A stretch of DNA of 64,000 nt, taken from contig NZ_JACVZV010000006.1 of the NCBI RefSeq assembly GCF_014654725.1, positions 31,628 to 95,627 of the forward strand, read 5' to 3'. The notes below the pieces were generated by a model. The model did not search any database and was not told where the DNA came from. It was given only the letters and a program-made list of their open reading frames with translations. The stretch comes from Vulcanococcus sp. Clear-D1. Its GTDB lineage: Bacteria; Cyanobacteriota; Cyanobacteriia; PCC-6307; Cyanobiaceae. This document shows positions 29,201-38,136 of this stretch, one piece after another. Position numbers and translations under genes: made by a program. Position 1 is the first letter of the stretch. The number at the start of each line of letters is the position of its first letter.

Positions 29201-29423
29201 TCTCCACGCTGGCCCCTCGGGCCCAACGCTTGCAGGGTTCGGCGGCCGGCGGTGCCGCTGGATCCGGCAACCCAAACACCGTTTCAAAGACTGGGCTCTG
29301 GCCTTGGCCCAGACACTCCAGGCAGGTGCGGTAGCCGGCAGCCTCGGTGCGGAGCACCCCACTGCCGCCACAGCAAGTGCATGCACTGCCGTTGGACTGT
29401 GCGCCTCGCTGGGAGCTTGCCAT
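29172..29423 (-). CDS. DnaJ-type CxxCxGxG zinc-finger protein
   Basis: An 83-residue protein with two CxxCxGxG-like repeats, CTCCGGSG and CLECLGQG, about 20 residues apart, as in the zinc-binding part of DnaJ and the plastid BSD2/PSA2 assembly chaperones. No J domain is present. The C-terminal third is Ala/Pro/Arg-rich. Start at ATG 29423. By analogy it may help fold or assemble a photosynthetic or carbon-fixing protein, but that is only inference. Confidence 0.65.
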   Translation of the reverse strand: MASSQRGAQSNGSACTCCGGSGVLRTEAAGYRTCLECLGQGQSPVFETVFGLPDPAAPPAAEPCKRWARGASVEISASISGAR

Positions 29424-29494
29424 CGTGAATCGTTCTGTTGACGATCACTCTGGGGAGTTTTCAGCCATTTGATCCCGAAGGCTTCCTTAAGCCT

Positions 29495-30481
29495 TCAGGC
29501 TCGCCTGCAGAGCACGGCTTGAAGCCGATCCAGGCTGCAGTCCTGCAGTAATTCGCCGCTGCTGAGGCGGCTGCCGGGCGGAACCAGCTGCAGGCTCGCC
29601 GCCATCAGCCCCACCACAGCGGCTGCATCGAGGCCCTGGTCGCTGAGGCTGTCGAGCCCCAAGCCGCCATCACGCTTCGACAGCCGCTGGCCCTGTTCAT
29701 CCAGCCAAAGCGGCAGATGCCAGTACTGCGGCGGCTCTCCATCAAGTTCCCGCATCACCGCCACCTGCGGGCCCGTGGCAGACCAGAGGTCGCAACCGCG
29801 CACCACATCGGTGATGCCCAGGGCCAGCTCATCCACGGCCGTGGCCAGGTGGTACGCGAGGAAGCCATCGGCGCGGCGCAGCACCACATCGCCCACCTCC
29901 GTTTCCGCCGCAAGGTTGCCGTGCTCGGCCAGCTGCTCAGACCAACCGAGCACGCCAGGCCTCAGCCTGAGACGCCAGCTGGGCAGACGCCCCTGCTCCG
30001 CCCCCCAGCCACTGGCGCGGTTGCGGCAAAAGCCCGGATACACCGCTGTGGCGCCGTGGGGGGCAGACACATCCGCCAGCATCCGGCGACTGCAGCGGCA
30101 GGGGTAGAGCCGGCCGTTCCGGCGCAGCGCCGAGAGCACCGAGGCGTAGAGGCCGCGGCGCTCGCTCTGGCGAATCAGCGGCCCATCCCACTCCAGCCCC
30201 AGGCAACGCAAATCGCTGAGGATGGAGTCCTCGGCATTGGGCCGGTTGCGGGGGATATCGAGATCGTCGATCCGCAGCAGCCACTCACCACCCTGCAGCC
30301 GGGTGATCAACCACGAGATCAGGGCTGTACGCAGGTTGCCCAGGTGAAGACGACCGGTGGGGGATGGCGCAAAACGCCCCCGGTTGCCGCGGCGGCAGGC
30401 GAGCTGGCGCTGCAGATGCTCGGGCAACACTGGGCTGGGGCGGGAAGCGGAGAGGCCTTCAGCATCCCGCACCAAGGGCAC
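29495..30481 (-). CDS. gluQ: glutamyl-Q tRNA(Asp) synthetase
   Basis: Attaches glutamate to queuosine at position 34 of tRNA-Asp. It looks like the catalytic domain of glutamyl-tRNA synthetase without the anticodon-binding domain: GRFAPSPTGRLHLGNLRTAL (HIGH region) and RLSKRDGG (KMSKS-like). A Cys/Tyr zinc site is visible as LYPCRCSRR plus YPGFCR. The longest frame begins at GTG 30481, adjoining the hupA terminator; GTG 30472 is an alternative, and the first 30 residues are poorly conserved. Confidence 0.9.
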   Translation of the reverse strand: MPLVRDAEGLSASRPSPVLPEHLQRQLACRRGNRGRFAPSPTGRLHLGNLRTALISWLITRLQGGEWLLRIDDLDIPRNRPNAEDSILSDLRCLGLEWDGPLIRQSERRGLYASVLSALRRNGRLYPCRCSRRMLADVSAPHGATAVYPGFCRNRASGWGAEQGRLPSWRLRLRPGVLGWSEQLAEHGNLAAETEVGDVVLRRADGFLAYHLATAVDELALGITDVVRGCDLWSATGPQVAVMRELDGEPPQYWHLPLWLDEQGQRLSKRDGGLGLDSLSDQGLDAAAVVGLMAASLQLVPPGSRLSSGELLQDCSLDRLQAVLCRRA

Positions 30482-30505
30482 AAAAAAGGCGGTCTTCTGA
30501 CCGCC
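30482..30505 (-). terminator. intrinsic terminator of hupA
   Basis: GGCGGTC and GACCGCC form a seven-base stem with a four-base loop; on the minus strand it is followed by TTTTTT (30487-30482). It lies 26 bases past the hupA stop and abuts the start of gluQ. Confidence 0.9.
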
Positions 30506-30531
30506 TCATCTGCGTCATGCCGGTGAGGCGA

Positions 30532-30807
30532 TCAGCCCTGCACGCGGTCCTTAAACAGCTTGCCGGCGGTGAAGGCAGGCACGCGCTTGGCGGGAATCTT
30601 GATCTTGTCGCCGGTCTTGGGGTTCAGACCCTGACGGGCGGAGCGCTCGCGGGGCTCGAAGGAGCCGAAGCCAAGGATCGACACTTTTTTGCCTTCCACC
30701 ACCGAATCAATGATGGTGTCGATGGCGGCATCCACCACCTGGGCCACGTCGGTTTTGGTCAGCTCGGTGCGGGCAGCAACGAGGTTGACGAGATCAGCTT
30801 TGTTCAT
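30532..30807 (-). CDS. hupA: HU family DNA-binding protein
   Basis: Nucleoid-associated DNA-bending protein. The 91 residues start MNKADLVNLVAARTELTKTD and have the conserved GFGSFEPRERSARQGLNPKT arm and PAKRVPAFTAGKLFKD end of HU. It stands alone with its own terminator; about 180 bases upstream hold no gene and presumably the promoter. Confidence 0.97.
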   Translation of the reverse strand: MNKADLVNLVAARTELTKTDVAQVVDAAIDTIIDSVVEGKKVSILGFGSFEPRERSARQGLNPKTGDKIKIPAKRVPAFTAGKLFKDRVQG

Positions 30808-30988
30808 CGGACTGGGGAAGCCTCTGGGTCAGTAGCAGCCGGGCGGCTCGGGAACACCGACCGCCACTGGGTTCAGCGCGCCAATGGTATGGGTGTTGGC
30901 AAGGCCCGGCAACCATCGGACCCCTTTTGCAGCCACGGTTTTGCCACTTTTGTGACCCATTCGCCACCGCCGCGGGGTCCATCGAGCC

Positions 30989-31678
30989 TCAAACAGGCTG
31001 CTGAGTGGCCAGCGCATCCAGGTCGAGCTGATCCAGCAGCGCCCGCGCCGACGGCACCAGCGCCTCACCGCGCAAGGCACCCAATCCGGCGCCACTCGCC
31101 AGCCAGTGCGGCTGCCCCGGCGGCAGCCAGGCGCGCAAGCGATCCAGGCTGCGCAGCCAACGGCCCCAATGAAAACTGCGGCGCGTACGCAGCGGGCCTG
31201 CCTGCCCTGGAGCCAGTGGGCTCAACAGCCGGCCGCAGAACAAGATCCCAGGCTGCTCCGCCAGCAACACGGCGGTGCCGGGGCTGGGGCCAGGCGTCCA
31301 CAACAGCCGCAGCCCTGGCTCCAGCTCCGTCTGCTCGGCAAAGCCGATCAGTTGTTGCGCTCCGGGCAACAGATAGGCCTCCTGCTCCTGCACATGCACG
31401 GGCCAGCCCAAAGCCTCCTGAAACCGACGCAGGCGGCCATGCCCCTCGCGGCCGGTGAGCACGATGCGGCCGGCGGGCTGCTGCTGCAGGAACGCCAGGT
31501 TGGCGTCGTTGAAGGCCGGGCAATCGATCAACACGCCGGAGCGATCGGCCGCAGAGGGCTCAAGCCACCAGGAGCTGCCGCCCTGGGTATCGCGGTTGGG
31601 GGCGAACAGCCAGAGCCCCTCCTGAACCTGCCGAGGCGGGCGCCCGGCGGCTGTGGGTTGTGCTTGGAGCCATGACAT
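30989..31678 (-). CDS. MBL-fold hydrolase-like protein, metal site degenerate
   Basis: A 229-residue protein whose order of segments (LIDCPAF, GRIVLTGREGHGRLRRFQEA, LLWTPGPSPGTAVLLAEQPG ILFCG in sequence) follows metallo-beta-lactamase fold proteins. The usual HxHxDH is replaced by TGREGHG, so at most one zinc ligand remains there and catalysis is doubtful. The end of the domain (LASGAGLG) replaces the usual GHG motif region. ATG 31678 overlaps the divergent glgX start by seven bases, so one of the two starts may lie further inside. Confidence 0.7.
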   Translation of the reverse strand: MSWLQAQPTAAGRPPRQVQEGLWLFAPNRDTQGGSSWWLEPSAADRSGVLIDCPAFNDANLAFLQQQPAGRIVLTGREGHGRLRRFQEALGWPVHVQEQEAYLLPGAQQLIGFAEQTELEPGLRLLWTPGPSPGTAVLLAEQPGILFCGRLLSPLAPGQAGPLRTRRSFHWGRWLRSLDRLRAWLPPGQPHWLASGAGLGALRGEALVPSARALLDQLDLDALATQQPV

Positions 31679-33812
31679 CGGGGGGCAAGACCCGCAGACA
31701 ACACCTAGCTTGTGGCAGAGGCCTCCAGGCTCCGGTGCGCACGATCCGACTGGGACAACCCTGGCCCCTGGGGTCGAGCGCCACCGAACAGGGCGTGAAC
31801 TTTTCCCTGGTGGCCCCGATGGCCACCCGTATTGAGCTGTTGATCTTTCCGGCGGGCAACGCGCCGGAACCCGATCAGGTGGTGGAGCTCGACCATCGCC
31901 ACCGCTCCGGCGACATCTGGCATGTGGAGGTGAGCGGGGTCGGCATCGGCTGCTGCTACGCCTACCGGGTGTTCGGCCCGCTGCTGCCGGGCCGCCACGG
32001 CTTCAACCCCTCCAAGTTGCTGCTCGACCCCTGCGCCCGAGCGATCACCGGCTGGGATGTCTACCGCCGGGTTGACGCTGTTGGGGCGATGCCGAACACC
32101 GCCAGCTGCCTGAAGGGGGTGGTGACGGAACGGGATCGCTTTGATTTCCGCTCCGCGCCGCGGCCGCGCCACAGCTGGCAGCGGACCGTGATCTACGAGC
32201 TGCATGTGGGGGGCTTCAGCCGCGGCCCAGGCAGCCCGGTGAGCGAAGCCGCGCAGGGCACCTACCTGGGGCTGATCGAAGCGATTCCCTATCTGAAGGA
32301 ACTGGGCATCACCACGGTGGAACTGCTGCCGGTGATGGCTTTCGACCCGCACGATGCCCCAGCGGGCCGGCTCAATTACTGGGGCTACAGCCCTCTGAGC
32401 TGGATGGCACCCCACCACGCCTATCAGCAGGGCGACGATCCGCTGCAGATTCGCCACCAGGTGCGTCAGCTGGTGAGCGCCTGTCACCAGGCCGGCCTGG
32501 AGGTGCTGGTGGATGTGGTCTACAACCACACCTGCGAAGGCAACCAAGCCGGGCCCACGCTGAGTTGGCGCGGCATCGATGACCGCAACTACTACCACCA
32601 GAACGCCAAGGGCGATTACCTCGATGTGAGCGGCTGCGGCAATTCCATCGCCGCCAATCGCCCCCACTCCCGCCGGCTGATCCTCGAATCGATGCGCTGC
32701 TGGGCGCTGGAGCTGGGGGTGGATGGCTTCCGCTTCGACCTGGGCATCGCCCTCAGCCGCGGTGATGAGCTAGCTCCCCTTGATCACCCGCCCCTGTTTG
32801 AGGAGATCGAAGCCGATCCGGAACTGGCGGATCTGAAGCTGGTGAGCGAACCGTGGGATTGCGGCGGGCTGTACCGCCTGGCCGATTTCCCCGCACGGCG
32901 CATTGGCGCCTGGAACGGCCGTTTCCGCGATGACGTGCGCCGCTTCTGGAAAGGCGATGAGAAAAGCTGCTGGCCCATGGGCCAACGCCTGGCCGGCAGC
33001 CCGGATCTGTTCGGCGGCCAGCCAGCCCTGCTGGGCCGCAGCATCACCTTCCTCACCGCCCACGACGGCTTCACCCTGGCGGATCTGGTGAGCTACAGCC
33101 AAAAGCACAACCTGGCCAACGGCGAAGACAACCGCGACGGCGATAACCACAACAACAACTGGAACCACGGCGCCGAGGGGCCCAGCACCGATGCGGGCGT
33201 CACAGCCCTGCGCAACCGCCAACTGCGCAACCTGCTGTGTTCACTGCTGCTCAGCCCAGGGGTGCCGATGCTGCTGATGGGCGACGAGGTGCGCCGCAGC
33301 CAGGGGGGCAACAACAACGCCTGGTGCCAAAACAACGTTCTGGGTTGGATGCACTGGCAGCCGGATGCCGACGACCAAGCCCTGCGGCTGTTTGTGCAGC
33401 GCCTGATCCATCTGCGCCATCACCTGGCCGACTTGCTCAACCCTGAGATCCCGCACCCGGAGGCGGGCAAGGCCCTGCGCTTCGATCAGGCCGGCCACCT
33501 GATGCGCCAATGGGATGGCGTGAAGCTGGCTCAGCCGGATTGGGCCGCCTGGTCGCACACCCTGGCCTGGAGCCTCAACGACCGCGAGCACGGCCCACTG
33601 ATCTGGTGCGGCATGAATGCCTATCACGAAGATCTGAGCTTCGAGATCCCCAGCTGCAGCAGCGATTGGAAGCGGGTGATCGACACCCATCAACCCACCG
33701 GGGAGGATCTGCCGTCCGATGGCCCATCCATCTCAGGCGACAGCGTTGCGATGGGGAGCCGCAGCCTGGTGTTGTTGGTGGCCGCGCCCCTGATGGAGGG
33801 GCATCAGCTGTA

Positions 33813-33813
<1 letters not shown>
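31672..33813 (+). CDS. glgX: glycogen debranching enzyme (isoamylase-type)
   Basis: Hydrolyses alpha-1,6 branches of glycogen. The 713 residues have an N-terminal CBM48 domain (LGQPWPLGSSATEQGVNFSL), then a GH13 barrel with region I DVVYNHT, region II DGFRFDLGIAL (catalytic Asp), region III EPWD (catalytic Glu) and region IV TAHDGFTL, plus GWMHWQPD typical of GlgX. ATG 31672 overlaps the divergent gene; GTG 31735 (MRTIRLGQPWPLG) is a plausible true start. The TAA stop touches the antisense tRNA-Gly. Confidence 0.94.
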
Positions 33814-33883
<70 letters not shown>

Positions 33884-33977
33884 AGCAGTACAAACGCATC
33901 AAGCGTTGCCGCTGGGCCTGCGTGTCATGGAATTCACGCCGGCTGCAGCATTATGACCTGCGTTCGGATCAGACCTC

Positions 33978-35390
33978 TTGTCCGCTGCGTCTCCCGCCGC
34001 CCCAGCCGCACCGTTTGATGCGGCAAGCCTGCGGGGCCCGGCGCGGTTGCGGCTCCTGGTGGCCTACGGCCTAGGCGACGCCGGCACGGGCATGGCTGCC
34101 TCGCTGATCGGCTTCTACCTCTTCATCTTCTACACGGCCGCCGCCGGCCTGCCCGCCTGGATGGCTGGCCTGGTGTTGATGCTGGCCCGCCTCTGGGATG
34201 CGGTGAACGATCCCGTGGTGGGCTGGCTCAGCGACAAGACCATGGGCCGCTGGGGACCACGCCTGCCCTGGATTGTGGGAAGCGCCCTACCCCTCGGTGT
34301 GGCGATGGCCCTGATGTGGTGGCTGCCCCCTGGCAGCGAGTGGGTGCGCTTCTGGGTGTTCGTGGCCATCTCCGTGCTGGCCAACAGCCTCTACACCTGC
34401 GTCAACCTTCCCTACGCCGCCCTGGCCGCCGAACTCACCACTGATGTGTCGCTGCGCACGCGGCTGAACATGGCCCGCTTCACCGGCTCGATCACGGCGG
34501 GGTTAGTGGGCATCGTGCTGGGGGCGCTGCTGCTGCGCGATCACCAGAACCCCAGCAGCTACTGGCAGATGGGCGTGCTCTCCGGCCTGATCATCCTGGT
34601 GTGCACGCTGCTGTGCGCCTGGGGCATCGCCCCCTCAGCCCGCCACTGCCAGCAGCCCGACGCGCAGCGGGGCACCACGCGGCGGCTGATCAAGCGGGTG
34701 CGCAGCAACGGGCGCTTCGTGAAGGTGTTGGGCCTCTACCTGTTGCTCTGGTGTGCCCTCCAGATCATGCAGACCGCCGCGCTGATCTTCCTGCCTGTGG
34801 TGATGCACGTACCGGAGGGCTGGAGCAACTGGATCCTGCTGCCGTTCCAGATCAGCACCCTGGTGGGTCTGCAGCTGTGGACCTCGGTGTCGCACCGCCA
34901 GGGCCGCATCCGCGCCCTCCAGTGGGGCAGTGGCCTCTGGGTGGCCGGCTGCATGGCCGCGATGCTGCTGGCACCGCTCGATGCAGCGATCAGTCCGCTG
35001 GGATCGGCCGCCAACGGGCTGCGCCTGACCCTGCTGCTGGGCGCCATTCTGCTGGTGGGCCTCGGCGCCTCCACCGCCTACCTGATCCCGTGGGCCCTGC
35101 TGCCCGATGCCATTGATGCCGACCCGGAAAAACCGGCGGGCCAGTACAGCGCCTGGATGGTGTTCACCCAGAAGATCTGCATCAGCTTTGCCCTCTTCTT
35201 CTTCGGCAACCTGATGAGCCTCAGCGGCTATGTGGCGTCCCGCGGCATGCTGCAGCCCGATAGCGCTTTGGTGGCGATCCGGCTGTGCATGGGCATCATT
35301 CCTGCAGTTCTGGTGGTTCTGGGCCTGGTGGTGATGCGCCGCTGGCCTGAGAAAGGCCTTCACCTGCAGCACCACCCCAGCGCCGGCTGA
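33978..35390 (+). CDS. MFS transporter of the GPH (MelB-like) sugar family
   Basis: Plasma-membrane sugar:cation symporter family. The 470 residues hold twelve hydrophobic segments and the family signatures AYGLGDAGTGMAASLIGFYL in helix 1, LWDAVNDPVVGWLSDKTMGRWG after helix 2 and NLPYAALAAELTTD in the middle. The substrate is unknown. It starts at TTG 33978 after a non-coding stretch of about 95 bases and is followed ten bases on by mlaE. Confidence 0.87.
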   Translation: MSAASPAAPAAPFDAASLRGPARLRLLVAYGLGDAGTGMAASLIGFYLFIFYTAAAGLPAWMAGLVLMLARLWDAVNDPVVGWLSDKTMGRWGPRLPWIVGSALPLGVAMALMWWLPPGSEWVRFWVFVAISVLANSLYTCVNLPYAALAAELTTDVSLRTRLNMARFTGSITAGLVGIVLGALLLRDHQNPSSYWQMGVLSGLIILVCTLLCAWGIAPSARHCQQPDAQRGTTRRLIKRVRSNGRFVKVLGLYLLLWCALQIMQTAALIFLPVVMHVPEGWSNWILLPFQISTLVGLQLWTSVSHRQGRIRALQWGSGLWVAGCMAAMLLAPLDAAISPLGSAANGLRLTLLLGAILLVGLGASTAYLIPWALLPDAIDADPEKPAGQYSAWMVFTQKICISFALFFFGNLMSLSGYVASRGMLQPDSALVAIRLCMGIIPAVLVVLGLVVMRRWPEKGLHLQHHPSAG

Positions 35391-35400
35391 ACCCCTCCCG

Positions 35401-36183
35401 ATGTCACTGATGCCCCGCCGCCGTCTTCCCACCTGGCTTCGCCCCCGCTGGCTCATCCGCCTGGGCGAAAGCTTCCTGATCGGCGGTCAAGCCCTGGCCG
35501 CTCTAGCCAAAGGCCAAGTGGGCATCACCGACCTAATGGTGGAACTGATGGAAGCGGGCCCAGGCAGCTTCCTGATCGTGATCATCACCGGGCTTGCCGC
35601 GGGCACCGTGTTCAACATCCAGGCCGCCTCCGAACTGGTGAAGCAGGGGGCGGGCGCCACGGTGGGCGGCATCCTCGCCCTGGGCCTTGCCCGTGAGATC
35701 GCCCCGATCCTCACCGCCACCCTGGTAACGGGCAAGGTGGCCACGGCCTACGCCGCCCAGCTCGGCACCATGAAGGTGACTGAGCAGATCGATGCGATCA
35801 CCATGCTCCGCACCGATCCGGTGCAGTACCTGGTGGTGCCGCGGGTGCTGGCGATGCTGATCATGACCCCGGTGCAGTGCCTGGCGTTCTTCGCTGTGGC
35901 GATGTGGTCGGGCCAGGTGAGCAGCACGCTCCTCTATCAGATCCCACCGTCGGTGTTCTGGAACTCCGTGCGCACCTGGATGGAGCCCTCGGATCTGCCA
36001 GCCATGCTGCTGAAGGCGGTGGTGTTCGGCCTGCAGATTGCCGTGATCTCCTGCGGCTGGGGCCTCACCACCCGCGGCGGCCCGAAGGAAGTGGGCACCA
36101 GCACCACCGGCGCCGTGGTGATGATTCTGGTCACCGTGTCGCTGATGGACGTGGTGCTCACCCAACTGCTGTTCGGCCAATGA
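35401..36183 (+). CDS. mlaE: MlaE-family ABC transporter permease
   Basis: Inner-membrane permease of a phospholipid/lipid ABC transporter (Mla or TGD1 type). The 260 residues show about five to six membrane segments and the conserved core LGLAREIAPILTATLVTGKV, YAAQLGTMKVTEQIDAITML and RVLAMLIMTP. In cyanobacteria and plastids this family moves lipids between outer and inner membranes. Partner ATPase and MCE genes are not adjacent. ATGA overlap with the next gene. Confidence 0.92.
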   Translation: MSLMPRRRLPTWLRPRWLIRLGESFLIGGQALAALAKGQVGITDLMVELMEAGPGSFLIVIITGLAAGTVFNIQAASELVKQGAGATVGGILALGLAREIAPILTATLVTGKVATAYAAQLGTMKVTEQIDAITMLRTDPVQYLVVPRVLAMLIMTPVQCLAFFAVAMWSGQVSSTLLYQIPPSVFWNSVRTWMEPSDLPAMLLKAVVFGLQIAVISCGWGLTTRGGPKEVGTSTTGAVVMILVTVSLMDVVLTQLLFGQ

Positions 36184-36575
36184 CCGCGTCTCAAGCGCCT
36201 CTGCCCGACGCCAGCCAGGGCGTGATCCTGGCGCCAAGCCCCTGGCTGCCCCTGGCGGTGCTGGGGCTTGGGCTGGCCTCGCTGCTGCTCAACCCCTGGC
36301 TCTCGCTGGCGGTCAGCCTGTTTGGGCTGTTTCTCTTGATCCAGAGCCAGATCCTGCGGCTTCAATTCAGTGCCGATGCCCTGCTGGTGTGGCGCGGCAG
36401 CACCGTGCTGCGCCGCTTCCCCTACAGCGAATGGCTGAGCTGGACGCTGTTCTGGTCTCCCATCCCTGTGCTGTTCTATTTCCGTGAACAGCGCAGCATT
36501 CACTTTCTGCCGGTGCTGTTCGATCCCAAGACCCTGCGCGAGCAGCTCAACATCCACGTGAGCGCCCAGCCATGA
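36180..36575 (+). CDS. DUF3119 membrane protein
   Basis: A 131-residue protein with two close hydrophobic segments (LPLAVLGLGLASLLLNPWL and LAVSLFGLFLLIQ) and a soluble end (FYFREQRSIHFLPVLFDPKT) matching the cyanobacterial DUF3119 family of unknown function. It overlaps both neighbours with ATGA stop/start pairs, between mlaE and DUF3086, so it is probably part of the same lipid/envelope unit. Confidence 0.85.
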   Translation: MTASQAPLPDASQGVILAPSPWLPLAVLGLGLASLLLNPWLSLAVSLFGLFLLIQSQILRLQFSADALLVWRGSTVLRRFPYSEWLSWTLFWSPIPVLFYFREQRSIHFLPVLFDPKTLREQLNIHVSAQP

Positions 36576-37483
36576 GCGACGACGTCCAGACACCCGCACC
36601 CGACACACCGCCTGCCGGTTGGCAGGAACTGGCGTTGCGCGAGCTGCACCAACAGCGCGAGGCCCTCGAAGCGGATATCAAGGAGCTGAGCGGCCGCCGT
36701 GATCAGCTCCAACAAGACATCAACAGCACCTTCGCCGGCCAAACGGATTCGATCGCCCGGCGGGTGAAGGGCTTTCAGGATTACCTGGTGGGCGCCTTGC
36801 AGGAGCTGGCGGTGGCAGCCGAGCAGATGGAGCTGGTGGTGCAGCCGCTGGTGGTGCAGCCCTCACCGCTGGATCAGGCGGCCGCCACTCAGCCCGCCAG
36901 CCATGCCGCCGGCGCCAGCACCCCGGCTCCGGCAGCCGCGGGCCTGTTCAGCGCCGATGAGGCCCTGATCCGCGAGCGGCTGCAGAGCTTCCAGGGCCAG
37001 CCGGATTTTTATGCCGACCCCTGGAAACTGCGCCGCAGCCTGGAAGCCTCCGGTGCCGCCCTGCTCGACGACTGGTTCCTCAACCAGGGCGGCCGCGGGG
37101 CCCAGCCCAGCAGCGGCAGCCGCAACCGCAATGCCCTGATCACCGCTGCGGCTATCTCGATCCTGGGCGATCTCTACGGCGAGCGCTTTCAAACGCTCGT
37201 GCTAGCCGGAACACCCGAGCGGCTGGGCGAGTGGCGCCGCGGCCTGCAGGATTGCCTTGGCCTCGCCCGCGAAGACTTCGGCCCCCAGAGCGGCATCGTG
37301 CTGTTCGAGCGCCCCGATGCGCTGATCGAACGAGCCGATCGCCTGGAAGAACGGGGCGAGCTCCCCTTCATCGTGGTGGATGCCGCCGAAGCCGCGGTGG
37401 AGGTGCCAATCCTTCAATTCCCCATCTGGCTGGCTTTCGCCGGCAGCCCCACCGAACTCGCCCTCGACGACGACCTGCTGTGA
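36572..37483 (+). CDS. DUF3086 protein
   Basis: A 303-residue soluble cyanobacterial protein. It begins with a helical coiled coil (LHQQREALEADIKELSGRRDQLQQD spread over about residues 25-50 and continuing to 90), a Pro/Ala linker, and a C-terminal globular domain of about 170 residues (YADPWKLRRSLEASG; LITAAAISILGDLYGERFQ). Function unknown. It overlaps DUF3119 (ATGA) and plsY (GTGA), consistent with one operon. Confidence 0.87.
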   Translation: MSDDVQTPAPDTPPAGWQELALRELHQQREALEADIKELSGRRDQLQQDINSTFAGQTDSIARRVKGFQDYLVGALQELAVAAEQMELVVQPLVVQPSPLDQAAATQPASHAAGASTPAPAAAGLFSADEALIRERLQSFQGQPDFYADPWKLRRSLEASGAALLDDWFLNQGGRGAQPSSGSRNRNALITAAAISILGDLYGERFQTLVLAGTPERLGEWRRGLQDCLGLAREDFGPQSGIVLFERPDALIERADRLEERGELPFIVVDAAEAAVEVPILQFPIWLAFAGSPTELALDDDLL

Positions 37484-38124
37484 CCCCACTGCTGCAAACC
37501 CCTCTGTTCTGCCTGTTGGCGGGCTATCTGCTGGGCTCGATCCCCAGCGGCTACCTGGCGGGCCGCTGGCTCAAGGGGGTAGACATCCGCAGCCTGGGCT
37601 CCGGCTCCACCGGCGCCACCAACGTGCTGCGGCAGTTCGGAAAGGTTCCGGCTCTGGTGGTGTTTCTGGTGGATGTGCTCAAGGGCACTGCAGCCGTGCT
37701 CCTGGCCAAGCTGCTGTTGCAGCCGCTCGGCATCACCCCCGAGAGCGATTGGTGGGTGGTGGCTACGGGCCTGGCGGCGCTGGCCGGTCATATCTGGCCG
37801 GTTTGGCTGGGCTGGCGCGGCGGCAAAGCAGTGGCCACGGGGCTGGGCATGCTGCTGGGCCTCACTTGGCCCGTGGGCCTGGCCTGCTTTGGGGTGTTCA
37901 TGGCCGTGATCTCGATCTCGCGGATCGTGTCGCTCTCCAGCGTGATCGCTGCCCTGAGCCTGCCGCTCCTGATGCTTGGCTCCTTTGCCAGCACTGGCAC
38001 CGGTCTGCGGCCGGCCTACCTGGCCTTGGCACTGCTCACCAGCGTGATGGTGCTCTGGCGGCACCGCAGCAACATTGAGCGTCTGCTGGCAGGCACCGAA
38101 CCACGCATCGGCCAGAAGGCCTGA
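37480..38124 (+). CDS. plsY: acyl-phosphate glycerol-3-phosphate acyltransferase
   Basis: Inner-membrane enzyme making lysophosphatidate from acyl-phosphate, the first acylation in phospholipid synthesis. The 214 residues have the PlsY motifs GSIPSGYLAGR, LGSGSTGATNVLR and GHIWPVWLGWRGGKAVATG and about five membrane segments. It starts at GTG 37480, overlapping the DUF3086 stop. With mlaE upstream, the operon joins lipid synthesis with lipid transport. Confidence 0.95.
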   Translation: MTPLLQTPLFCLLAGYLLGSIPSGYLAGRWLKGVDIRSLGSGSTGATNVLRQFGKVPALVVFLVDVLKGTAAVLLAKLLLQPLGITPESDWWVVATGLAALAGHIWPVWLGWRGGKAVATGLGMLLGLTWPVGLACFGVFMAVISISRIVSLSSVIAALSLPLLMLGSFASTGTGLRPAYLALALLTSVMVLWRHRSNIERLLAGTEPRIGQKA

Positions 38125-38136
38125 TTCCGTTGGGCC

